Shown piece by piece: positions 1 through 8,223 of a DNA stretch of 64,000 bases; position 1 is the stretch's first letter; every line of letters begins with the position of its first letter. The notes beneath the pieces are model-generated. The model saw only the letters and a program-made list of their open reading frames with translations, did no database searches and had not been told where the DNA came from. The DNA lies in contig CAJNDT010006159.1 of the NCBI GenBank assembly GCA_905221615.1, positions 248,001 to 312,000 on the forward strand, in the 5' to 3' direction. This stretch comes from Symbiodinium sp. CCMP2592 (Eukaryota > Sar > Dinophyceae > Suessiales > Symbiodiniaceae). The position numbers and the translations under genes are program-made.

Positions 1-654
1 CACAAGTCCGAGCAGCGCCGACTCTCCCTCGAGATCAAGGACTTGGAAGAGCAGACCCAGACCGCTTACTCCCATGTGCAACAATGTGTCCCGTCTGCTG
101 CTGCACCTCCGCCTTTGGAGTGGGAACTGCAGGGCACAGAAGATGTTCTACCGGAACTGACGGAGGATCAGACTCGAGCCGAGCTGCAACGGATCTTGGC
201 CAAGACTCCCCATGGGATGACTACCCTTGTGCGAAATGCAACGACAGCGCCCAGGACACCTCCTGGCGACACTGTTCCTTCTGCAATGGAGATTTCGCCT
301 CCAGCGCATGCACCGAGAGATCCATATTTTGCGGCCATGCCACCGGCACCAGCCCCCTCGACTGCCCCTTCGCGGACGTCTGGACTTGTGGATCCGAGAC
401 AACCACCCTTGCAGGACAAGCAGGGGTCCCAATCTGCACTTGCGGAGAGACTTTCGGAGAAACGCAGAGCTTACCGCTCCGCCATGGCACCCTTTGGATA
501 CATCAGGGCGACGGATGCAGATGGTTCTTCGGTTGCTGGTACACATGGCGGTGTGAGGGAGCGGAAAGGCCGCGATACGGGCCAGTGCCTAGTGGAGGAC
601 GATCCAGACGAGCTACATGCTGTGCCTTCACCGGGCTTCGGTGCAATGGAGTGA
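1..654 (+). CDS. Hypothetical protein, 5' partial, possible ORF1-like product
   Basis: The frame is open from the first base, so the gene begins outside the window. The first residues (HKSEQRRLSLEIKDLEEQ) are charged and look like the end of a coiled coil. The rest is rich in Pro, Ala and Thr and probably disordered. It ends with TGA at 652-654. A second in-frame stop (TAG, 661) separates it from the long ORF at 703, which is in the same frame. A coiled-coil plus Pro-rich protein just before a large ORF resembles the ORF1/ORF2 layout of LINEs, but no RNA-binding motif is visible, so the role is inference. Confidence 0.4.
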   Translation, partial: HKSEQRRLSLEIKDLEEQTQTAYSHVQQCVPSAAAPPPLEWELQGTEDVLPELTEDQTRAELQRILAKTPHGMTTLVRNATTAPRTPPGDTVPSAMEISPPAHAPRDPYFAAMPPAPAPSTAPSRTSGLVDPRQPPLQDKQGSQSALAERLSEKRRAYRSAMAPFGYIRATDADGSSVAGTHGGVRERKGRDTGQCLVEDDPDELHAVPSPGFGAME

Positions 655-702
655 GATGCTTAGAGCAGAATTCCCAGCTGAACAGTCAGGCTTCCACGAA
701 GG

Positions 703-3700
703 ATGACAGACTACCAGGACCACTCACAGGTGAGGCTTCTTGGGAGAAGCCTCTCCTGTGTCCGATCCCTGTTGGCCAATGTCTCTTTTGTTAGTTGTGG
801 GATTCGCAGGTCTCACCGGTCTCATTGGAGACTGTATTTTCCATTTACGGAGTCGGAGACTCTGTATATTCCCAGGTGGCGATCTTGGGATCATCCTCCT
901 GTCATGCCTTGCCTTCACCCGACCTTTCAGTCGGCTTGGAATTGGCTGCACTATAAGAGGGCCTTCTTGAGATCCTTTGATTTGTCTCTGCCCTCTCCCT
1001 CTCTTTCAACTGCCTGTCCAAATGCGCCAAAAACGCGTATCGGTGGCTCTGGGTCGCGTGCTACGGACAGGCAGTTTCTCTTTTCCACTTCACCTGCGGC
1101 GCAAGCTCTTCCTTTTGCCGAGCCTTTGGGTTCTGTTGAGCGTCTCTGGTTTCTTTGGGCCCCGCCCTTTCCTCCTTGGGGTTTAGGCCCCTGTTGCCCT
1201 ATGGTTCTATTTAGGCCATTCTGCATTCAGCTGCTTGAGACAAGCGTGACCTGGTCTGGGGACCAGTTAGATCTCTGGCGCGCATTTGGCCCAGCAATTC
1301 CTTGGCTTTCTGTGGCATTTGAAGCGTTCTTTCGCACCTTGTGCGGTATTCTGCTTGTGGCCCTGCTTGCCTCATGCCATCATGTCCTGACTGGTAGGTG
1401 CATTCAGCGCAAAGCACCGATTTACCGTCGCCCTTCACACTTTGTCCTGCTAGTTAAGCCGGTTGGCAAGATAGGTTTTTCTTCGGGACTTTTGGATTGG
1501 ACCCCACATCCGTGCAGCAAGCAAAGAAGTGCTTCAAGGAAGACAAGGTCTTGCACCTTTGGGCTTAGGTCACGGCGAGCATTATCCTTCCTGATGTGGC
1601 TGATGCTTGGTTGCCTGCCTGTGCAGGTCTGGGCTGCTCCTCCTGACATCCACTCACTTGTTGATGCCTGTACTGACATCACACTTGGATTCCCGGAACA
1701 ATTCCCCTCTCCATCCGTGGGCTCTACCAACTGGCCTTTTCCGGACAGTGCGGCTAGCCGAACCGACGCTCGCCCCTCTTCAACAGCTTTTGGGAACCAT
1801 GGTCCTCGCATGATACATTGCTTGCTCATGGCGCCGGACTTTGTATCTGAGCAGATTGCTCTGTCGGTGGAAGCTCCGATTCACACCGACAAGTTGATAC
1901 ATCAGGTTGCAGCCGCATCCCGCCTCCTTTCCCGCTTGTCTACTGCACACCTTGTTCCGGTTAGGCCACAGCCGGAAGAGGGTTATGCGACCTTTCTCAT
2001 TTGCCCGAATTGGACCCAAAATGCCAGAAAGGTCACTGTGCTAATGGACTTTTGGGATTTAGGTGGGCCAACCTATGCTCGCCAGGTCGAACCGCAGGTT
2101 TCCTTCAATGACCTCATGGATGAAGCCAGGCGGCACGGACACGATCGGTTTGAAGCCTACTTACAGCTTCAGGCTAACAGTGTGACAACAGTAAGCGATG
2201 GAGCATGTTTCTCGTTCCTCCGTCCAGGCATGCTTCCGCATTGGTGTCCAGAAATCGACCGCTTTCTTCTTCAGCCGGATGACTGGGTAGATAGTCCTAG
2301 GTGTATGAGGCTTGAGCTTGATTCCGATCACTGGCTTTTCATCAGGGGGGACTTCACCAAGCTTCTTGCATACACTGTTGATTCAGAATATAGCCTCCAC
2401 GAGGTTATTGCTACCCAGATGCACCGCCGCTCCACACAAGTCAAGGTTCGCACGCCCGTCTCTGAAGCAGGTCTTGCAGTTGTGTTCGATGGATATCATG
2501 TTTCTAAGATCATTGCTGCAGCGCCGTGCCCGGAGCCAGTCTCCGACAGCATGCCAGACAAGGCTTTCGTGTTCCTTGATGCGAGACAAATGGGGCAAGG
2601 AATCCGATTTATCCTAGTGGATACACCTCTGCTCTCGCTTCAAGAGGCAGCAGAGTCCTTAACTCCACGTGTGACGCCGGGCTTCAGGGTTTTTGCCGAG
2701 CACCCTCGGCTGCAACCGGAAGGCCTTCATGTCCATAATGGGGATGTTTTGGCTATTGGCCTCGAGGCCGACCCGAATGCTCTTTTGGGCACAGCGTCTG
2801 CGGGTTCAGGACCGGCCTCTCCCCTTGCGCCAATACTCAGCAGCACTTTCGATGAACTGTCATGTGCAGCTGGCCCCGCGGCTGTTGCTAGACTATTTCC
2901 TGAGCGCCCCAGTGCTGAGGCAGATTCGCGCGTTGTGGGATTTGTTGTACTTGCACCAGCCCATACTCCGGAAAACGTCGAGGTGGAACTGCAACTGCCA
3001 TGTTCGGTTCATGCTGCCGGCCAAGCCCTCGCTCACGCTCGTGACGAGCGCCTTTCCCTACTGTTTGAGTATCTGGTTCCTGCTAAGCCCCAGCCAGATT
3101 TGGGATTCGTAGTTGTGCTTGCGGCGCCTCTTTGGGCGGAAACGAGTGTTTTCGTTCTAGTCGACTCGCGCTTGATCGACTCCCGCCTATTTCACTTTGT
3201 CTCAGGTGACAGACTCACCAGGGTTGACTTCCTGCGACAGATAGGCCTCATGGAGAGACCCGGCCTTCGCATACACATCCGCGGCTATCATGTTCCAGAA
3301 GCCGACACCCTGATTTTCGCGCAGGGGGACACGGTGACTATCCTGCCACCCGGCACACCTCTTGGCTTCATGCCTAGCCTGGAGGAGCTTTTGGGTACTC
3401 TAGGTGCTAAGGATGTTGTATTTCCGTCACTGCCAGGTCCAGCTCCCGCCGCCTTTGGTGTGCTATCAGATGAAGGTCTCAAAATCCATGCTGTTGACCT
3501 CTCTAAGGTGCAGTCAGGTGTGGCTTTCAAACAGGTGGTAGGCAGGGCTTTTGGGATACGACCTTTCAGCTGCCCTCTTCCGACCGGCCTCTCCCAAGTT
3601 CGCAATTTTGCGCACCTTGGACAGTGCTGCCAGGCGGTCTTTGTGGTAACTGAGGCCATCCCTCGCCGTATTGAGGCTGCCGATGATCATACCGGGCTGA

Positions 3701-4125
3701 TCATCTTGATTCTTGACCTGCGTGCCCTGATGCGAGGGTTTCATTGGCGCATCCATGAAGGCAACAGATTGCGCCTAGGACCTCTTGTTCAGGAGTTCTC
3801 GCAACATAAGCCTGCAGGTTATGAGGTCGTCATCACTGGGGGAACCTCTATAGACCTAGGCAATGAAACAGGCATTCAAATTCATCCTGGTTGCGTCGTC
3901 ACTGTCGACCATGATGCTCTGGCAGAACCGGTCACACCTGACATTGATTCAGCCGACATCTCGGATGGAGAAGATGAAGGTGAGGGCGAGGAATCCAGCT
4001 CTTCATCATCCTCTCCTTCTACGCCTCCTGCCATCGGACCGCGCAACCGCATCAGAAGCAGCCCTGCTGGGTCGCGGTCCCGCAGCAGAACACCCCCCCT
4101 CGCAATACCGGATCAGGTGTTATGA
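703..4125 (+). CDS. Large hypothetical protein with two internal copies of a repeated module
   Basis: An uninterrupted 1140-codon ORF, far too long to be chance. Residues about 1-290 are hydrophobic and irregular and may not be coding. A segment near 295-315 (SFLMWLMLGCLPVQVWA) looks like a signal peptide or membrane segment ending in a cleavage-like site. After it come two modules that resemble each other: about 370-480 (motif VRPQPEEGY, then CPNW, then VTVLMDFWD) and about 745-880 (AKPQPDLGF, then APLW, then VFVLVDSR). Each is followed by a Val/Ile-rich part. The C-terminus is acidic, then Ser-rich, then RS-like (SRSRSRTPP). The same module recurs antisense at 4208-5596 and again at 5584-6770. 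I recognise no known domain. It may be the N-terminal part of a LINE polyprotein or a separate gene family. Confidence 0.55.
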   Translation: MTDYQDHSQVRLLGRSLSCVRSLLANVSFVSCGIRRSHRSHWRLYFPFTESETLYIPRWRSWDHPPVMPCLHPTFQSAWNWLHYKRAFLRSFDLSLPSPSLSTACPNAPKTRIGGSGSRATDRQFLFSTSPAAQALPFAEPLGSVERLWFLWAPPFPPWGLGPCCPMVLFRPFCIQLLETSVTWSGDQLDLWRAFGPAIPWLSVAFEAFFRTLCGILLVALLASCHHVLTGRCIQRKAPIYRRPSHFVLLVKPVGKIGFSSGLLDWTPHPCSKQRSASRKTRSCTFGLRSRRALSFLMWLMLGCLPVQVWAAPPDIHSLVDACTDITLGFPEQFPSPSVGSTNWPFPDSAASRTDARPSSTAFGNHGPRMIHCLLMAPDFVSEQIALSVEAPIHTDKLIHQVAAASRLLSRLSTAHLVPVRPQPEEGYATFLICPNWTQNARKVTVLMDFWDLGGPTYARQVEPQVSFNDLMDEARRHGHDRFEAYLQLQANSVTTVSDGACFSFLRPGMLPHWCPEIDRFLLQPDDWVDSPRCMRLELDSDHWLFIRGDFTKLLAYTVDSEYSLHEVIATQMHRRSTQVKVRTPVSEAGLAVVFDGYHVSKIIAAAPCPEPVSDSMPDKAFVFLDARQMGQGIRFILVDTPLLSLQEAAESLTPRVTPGFRVFAEHPRLQPEGLHVHNGDVLAIGLEADPNALLGTASAGSGPASPLAPILSSTFDELSCAAGPAAVARLFPERPSAEADSRVVGFVVLAPAHTPENVEVELQLPCSVHAAGQALAHARDERLSLLFEYLVPAKPQPDLGFVVVLAAPLWAETSVFVLVDSRLIDSRLFHFVSGDRLTRVDFLRQIGLMERPGLRIHIRGYHVPEADTLIFAQGDTVTILPPGTPLGFMPSLEELLGTLGAKDVVFPSLPGPAPAAFGVLSDEGLKIHAVDLSKVQSGVAFKQVVGRAFGIRPFSCPLPTGLSQVRNFAHLGQCCQAVFVVTEAIPRRIEAADDHTGLIILILDLRALMRGFHWRIHEGNRLRLGPLVQEFSQHKPAGYEVVITGGTSIDLGNETGIQIHPGCVVTVDHDALAEPVTPDIDSADISDGEDEGEGEESSSSSSSPSTPPAIGPRNRIRSSPAGSRSRSRTPPLAIPDQVL

Positions 4126-4340
4126 GGTGTCTTGCCAACATCACTAGTGCCAAGGCCAGTACCAGGAGGCGAATAAGACCTCAAAACTCTGCGCCCATTG
4201 ACGTAGGCTACCGGACTTGGGATGTTTTCGCCATTTGGGTCCTTTCTTGGGGTCTGCCTCTTGCTGCCGCTGCGACTGTTGAGCCCAACCCACACACTCG
4301 ATCAGGCCATTCTGGTCTACTGACTATGAGTGCTTTGAGG
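4122..4340 (+). pseudogene. Possible fragment: membrane-segment part of the repeated-module family
   Basis: In the plus frame starting at 4122 a short stretch (about 4210-4290) reads RTWDVFAIWVLSWGLPLAAA followed by a cleavage-like TVEPNP. It resembles the hydrophobic segment plus following sequence that precedes the module in the 703-4125 ORF. It could be the start of a second family copy whose module part was replaced or inverted. It overlaps the end of the antisense ORF, so only one strand may be truly coding here. Confidence 0.3.
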
Positions 4341-5596
4341 TTGGTTCTTTGCTGCGCTCGATGCTGCAAATGGCTGGCAGAACCTGAGACAAACAGCCCA
4401 ACTGGGCGTGCGTCCCTTGCTGCATTGCGATATGCAGCTCCTCGATTAGGAATGCCTTGGCGCTGTATCCCGGCACCTGATGCCCAACATAAAGTGGGCG
4501 ACAGCGAATCAGAGTCGGAGACCTCTGAAGAAGATGACGCTGTGCGCTGGCTCCATTTTGCCGTTGCGACACCTGAAGGCAATCCAGTTAAAGCAGAGGC
4601 AGGAGCAGCAGGAAGCACAGCCTCCTGACCATGAAGCTCAAGTTGTTCAGACTGTTCCAGAACAACAGTCAGGACCTGGCCTTGCTGGACAGCAAGGCGC
4701 TCAACGCCGGCAGGTATGTCAGCAAGCAGTGCTTTCCATCCTGTAGGTACGTGGTCGGCGTATGCAGCAAGGACAGCAGCACAAAGCACAGTGGACTGTG
4801 TCACTCGCACAGCAGACCAGCCCGCCAACAAAGCACGGGCGTCAACCAGTACGTCGAACCATTCATTAAACAGAGGTCCGAAATCATCAGCGGCGATGAC
4901 AAAACGACAAGGCATGCCACTAAGGGCCGCGTTGCAGACGCGCGGCGCCGCTGGAAACAAGCGAAGCCTTCTGCTATTCGTGCCAATGCAGGCAGCGATG
5001 TGCGTCCTGTAGTCAGTCGGCCGATGTGGGTCAGCCATGAACAGAATTTGGTCATGAGCCGTGGCTAAACAGTAAGCCTGGCTCTCCTCAACTGAAGGTA
5101 TGGTAGAGTGGATACTCCACGTAAACCTTGACAAAAGCATCTGTGCGAGGGAGAATGGGGCGTCCCTCACTGTTTCTTGCGGTATGACAGTGATCGTAAG
5201 ACCATGGTGGACATGATGCAGTTCATCGTCCAACAAGGGAGACGGAGAATCACCCAGGAAAACCTCGATCCCTAGATTAGGCTTGACATCGGCTAATTCA
5301 AGCAAGCTGGCACGGGTCACGTACGCAGGCGACACTGCCGAGAAGATCCTGTGATCGAGCTTGGAGGTGTCAATGCATAAGATGCACCCACCAACCGCCC
5401 ATATGGGACCCGCCAGAAAGAAGCCAGAGCCTGGACAAGGTTGTGGAGACGCAGGTATCAAGAGCGGAAAGCGCACAGCGTCACCTTGTGCGCGAGCATT
5501 ACTGATAGCCGCCTCCGTCAGGGTCCCCGGCTTCACAAAACTCAGCTGATCAGAGACCTCAAAACAGTCAGCCGACCAACCGTATGGCCAACGCAA
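4208..5596 (-). CDS. Hypothetical protein, antisense copy of the repeated module
   Basis: A 462-codon minus-strand ORF. Its N-terminal two thirds align by eye with the modules on the plus strand: PASPQPCPGSGF, then AGPIW, then CILCIDTSK, then an acidic/His stretch and TITVIPQETV. After that come SRFTWSIHSTIPSV and RFVIAADDFG, with counterparts in the 703-4125 ORF. The last third (SSSSEVSDSDS onwards) is low complexity. Its start region overlaps by 13 bases the start of the plus-strand copy at 5584, so two copies sit back to back. An inversion of one module is a simple explanation. No known domain is recognised. Confidence 0.5.
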   Translation of the reverse strand: MRWPYGWSADCFEVSDQLSFVKPGTLTEAAISNARAQGDAVRFPLLIPASPQPCPGSGFFLAGPIWAVGGCILCIDTSKLDHRIFSAVSPAYVTRASLLELADVKPNLGIEVFLGDSPSPLLDDELHHVHHGLTITVIPQETVRDAPFSLAQMLLSRFTWSIHSTIPSVEESQAYCLATAHDQILFMADPHRPTDYRTHIAACIGTNSRRLRLFPAAPRVCNAALSGMPCRFVIAADDFGPLFNEWFDVLVDARALLAGWSAVRVTQSTVLCAAVLAAYADHVPTGWKALLADIPAGVERLAVQQGQVLTVVLEQSEQLELHGQEAVLPAAPASALTGLPSGVATAKWSQRTASSSSEVSDSDSLSPTLCWASGAGIQRQGIPNRGAAYRNAARDARPVGLFVSGSASHLQHRAQQRTNLKALIVSRPEWPDRVCGLGSTVAAAARGRPQERTQMAKTSQVR

Positions 5597-6770
5597 ATAG
5601 TCCCCCAGCCGATGATGTACCCAGTAGGCCAGAACGGATAGGTACGGACCAAATGCCCACGGCTGCAGCCGATCTTCCCACTTTCGTTGAAGGTGCCTTT
5701 TTGGTTGTAGGGATTGCCTATTCGCCTGAGTTGGTAAGGGTTAGATTCCGAGTTGGCCTTCCCCCGGGTGAGCTCATGCAATTGGTCAATGCAGCCCGTG
5801 AACCCACCCCGCGCTTTCAGTTGCCACGCATTCTTGCAGCATCTCCGCAGTCGGCTGATGGAATCGGCCTAGTGCTCTCCTTGCCAATTTGGGAGCCAAA
5901 TGGGGCGATAGTGGTTATAGATAGTTCTCGTGCCGGGGGGCAAATCTTCGCAGCCCAGGCCCCTAATTGCGCCATGAGGCGAACGCTGCTTCAGTTGGCC
6001 GATCTCCCGTGTGACCAAGGCCACAAGTCTATATCCATGAGATGCCCTGGCCCATCCCTGATGGCATGACGGTTGATCTCTCTCATGGGGATACGGTTAT
6101 CATTTTGGCAGCTCACAGTGGACATTTTGCGACCGCCTCTCTCGAGGAGATGTTGCAATCTGCCATTGGATGGAGGCAGACCTTGACCCCGCGGCAAGAT
6201 GCTCGCCACCTCCTGTGGATTCTCTCGCACCTGCGACCTTCCCTTTTTCAAGTTGAACCGGGACGTGGTTTGTCGCTTCGGGGAGATTTAGCACGGTGGT
6301 TCGGTGTAACCTCGCATTCCCTTTCCATCTGCATTTCTGAGCCTGCGATTTCGGATTTCTCTCATTTTGGACACACTGTGCAAGGAGTCCTTGCGGTTAC
6401 GGTGCCGCCTGTGTCAGCGTTGCCTAGTGTCAATGTCACTACCTTCTTTTTGGATTGCCGGCCATTCCTTCTTGGCGTTGCTCGACGATCATCGTCAGAC
6501 GGCTGGCTCCGCGCAGAAGGTCTATGGGACCAATGTCGAGGCAGATGTCCGACTGGATGGATTCTTTGTTGGTATAGTATAGGCCTTCGACCTTCCCGGC
6601 AGTTCTGCATTCAGATGTCCGCGTGAGGGAAGGGGACGTCATCGTCCTTGTATTTCTCCCCTTTGCCTTTTTTGATGGTACTGAGCCGGACACAGCTCCA
6701 GGAGGCTTTCCACTCTTCCCGCCTCCCCCGAGCCCCACACCCGGTAGTGGACACCCTGGTCAGTGAGTAT
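5584..6770 (+). pseudogene. Frameshifted copy of the repeated module
   Basis: The module is read in pieces. Bases 5584 to about 6020 give AASPQSADGI, LSLPIWEPNG and AIVVIDSSRAGG. About 6042-6490 gives DGMTVDLSHGDTVIIL and then QVEGPGRG-like and SLRGDLARWFGV parts. From about 6605 a further frame gives DVRVREGDVIVLVFLPFAF and a Pro-rich end. At least two frameshifts (near 6020 and between 6480 and 6610) are needed to connect them. The coding signal stops where the GC-rich repeat begins. It is a broken relative of the 703-4125 and 4208-5596 proteins. Confidence 0.5.
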
Positions 6771-6775
6771 GGTCC

Positions 6776-7192
6776 CCCTGATGCGCGCCCTACGCGCTTC
6801 GCGCGCTTCGCGCCTCTCGCGCGCCTCCGCGCGCCTTCGCGCGCTTCGCGCCTCTCGCGCGCCTCCACGCGCTTCGCGCCGCGCGCGCCTCCGCGCGCCT
6901 TCGCGCGCTTCGCGCGCTTCGCGCCGCTTCGCGCCTCTCGCGCGCCTCCACGCGCCTTCGCGCGCTTCGCGCGCCTCTCGCGCGCCTCCGCGCGCCTTCG
7001 CGCGCTTCGCGCGGCTTCGCGCCTCTCGCGCGCCTCCTGCGCGCCTCCTGCGCGCCTCCGCGCGCCTCCGCGCGCCTCCGAGAACTTCGCGCGCTGCGCG
7101 CCTCTCGCGGCTTTCGCGCGCTTCGCGCGCCTCTCGTGCGTCTCTCGCACGCTTCGCGCCCTTCGCGCTCTTCGCGGCCTTCGCGCGGCTTT
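6776..7192. repeat. GC-rich GCGCTTCGC-type degenerate tandem repeat
   Basis: About 415 bases built almost only from CGCGC, CTTCGCGCG and CTCTCGCGCGCCTC words, open in several frames on both strands as Arg/Ala/Phe-rich nonsense. The core CGCGCTTCGCGCG is nearly self-complementary. It abuts the (CAA)n tail of element A. A second, longer block of the same kind lies at 41085-41720. Confidence 0.85.
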
Positions 7193-7324
<132 letters not shown>

Positions 7325-7851
7325 TTATTTTATTGGACGCTGAGCGAGCGGGCTCTGCTCATTGCGGGCGTGTGAGACTGCCTTTGCACCTGAACAAAGG
7401 TCTGAGAGCAGAAATGCTAAGGGCCTGGGCCTGAAAGCGCTGAAACAGGCTACCGTGAAGAGAGCTACCCTACAAGCTACCTCAAAAGCCGGTTCATGCG
7501 TCTCAGGCGTGGGTGAGAAACCCTCCGTCACCCTCAGTGTGGACTATGGCGTCCCATGTCCACGGACCGATGATTGATGAGCCGTACCCCCTCGGGACCG
7601 TCACTCAGAGTGCCTGTTGCGTGGCGTCCCACTCATGGTCACTCTCAATCAAAGGCGACGGGCCGTAAGGTCGCAAAGGTGATGAGCATGTGGAACGGCC
7701 GCTCCGCTTTTGTGGGCAAGATTGCATCGGTGAACGATGTGGCACACCCTGGCGGTAAGCACACTGTGCCTAATAAGGCTAACCTTATTCGTAAGAGGCG
7801 TACTCCCCTCCAGAGGCCAGGCTTGCCGGCAATGGCTTGGGGGCCTCGGAC

Positions 7852-7884
7852 AACCCCCCATTCTCGAGCCGAGAATGGGGGGTT
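7852..7884. other. Perfect hairpin in the 3' UTR of LINE A
   Basis: A 15-bp perfect inverted repeat (AACCCCCCATTCTCG and its complement) around a 3-base AGC loop. A near-identical hairpin follows 26 bases later. Position between the stop codon and the tail suggests a transcript structure recognised by the reverse transcriptase or protecting the 3' end; this is inference. Confidence 0.8.
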
Positions 7885-7910
7885 GCAAAACCTTGATTTT
7901 TAGGCCTCGG

Positions 7911-7947
7911 ACAAACCCCCCTTCTCGAGCCGAGAATGGGGGTTTGT
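7911..7947. other. Second hairpin in the 3' UTR of LINE A
   Basis: A 17-bp stem with one mismatch and the same AGC loop as the hairpin at 7852-7884. The pair is preceded in both cases by GGCCTCGGAC, so the hairpin with its leader is a tandem duplication. Confidence 0.8.
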
Positions 7948-8223
7948 AAAGCCGATTTCAGCCATTGGTCAGCTGTGTTGCTGACAGGCGTTGCCTTTCT
8001 GGGAAAGCAGCGAGCGTTGCCCGACTAGCATGACAGGTATAGGCCGCTATTGCACACAAACGCTGAGTAGTGGAGCTACGTCAGCTGTACGACTTGAGCA
8101 GCAAAACTGAACAACAGCGTTCCTGCTCCCTGCCGTGTAGGCAGGTCGGTCCCACAGAGCCAGTAGGTCGCCCCCTTCCTGCAAGGGGAAGTAGGGGCCC
8201 CTGGCCTCAGGGGAACCCTCAGC

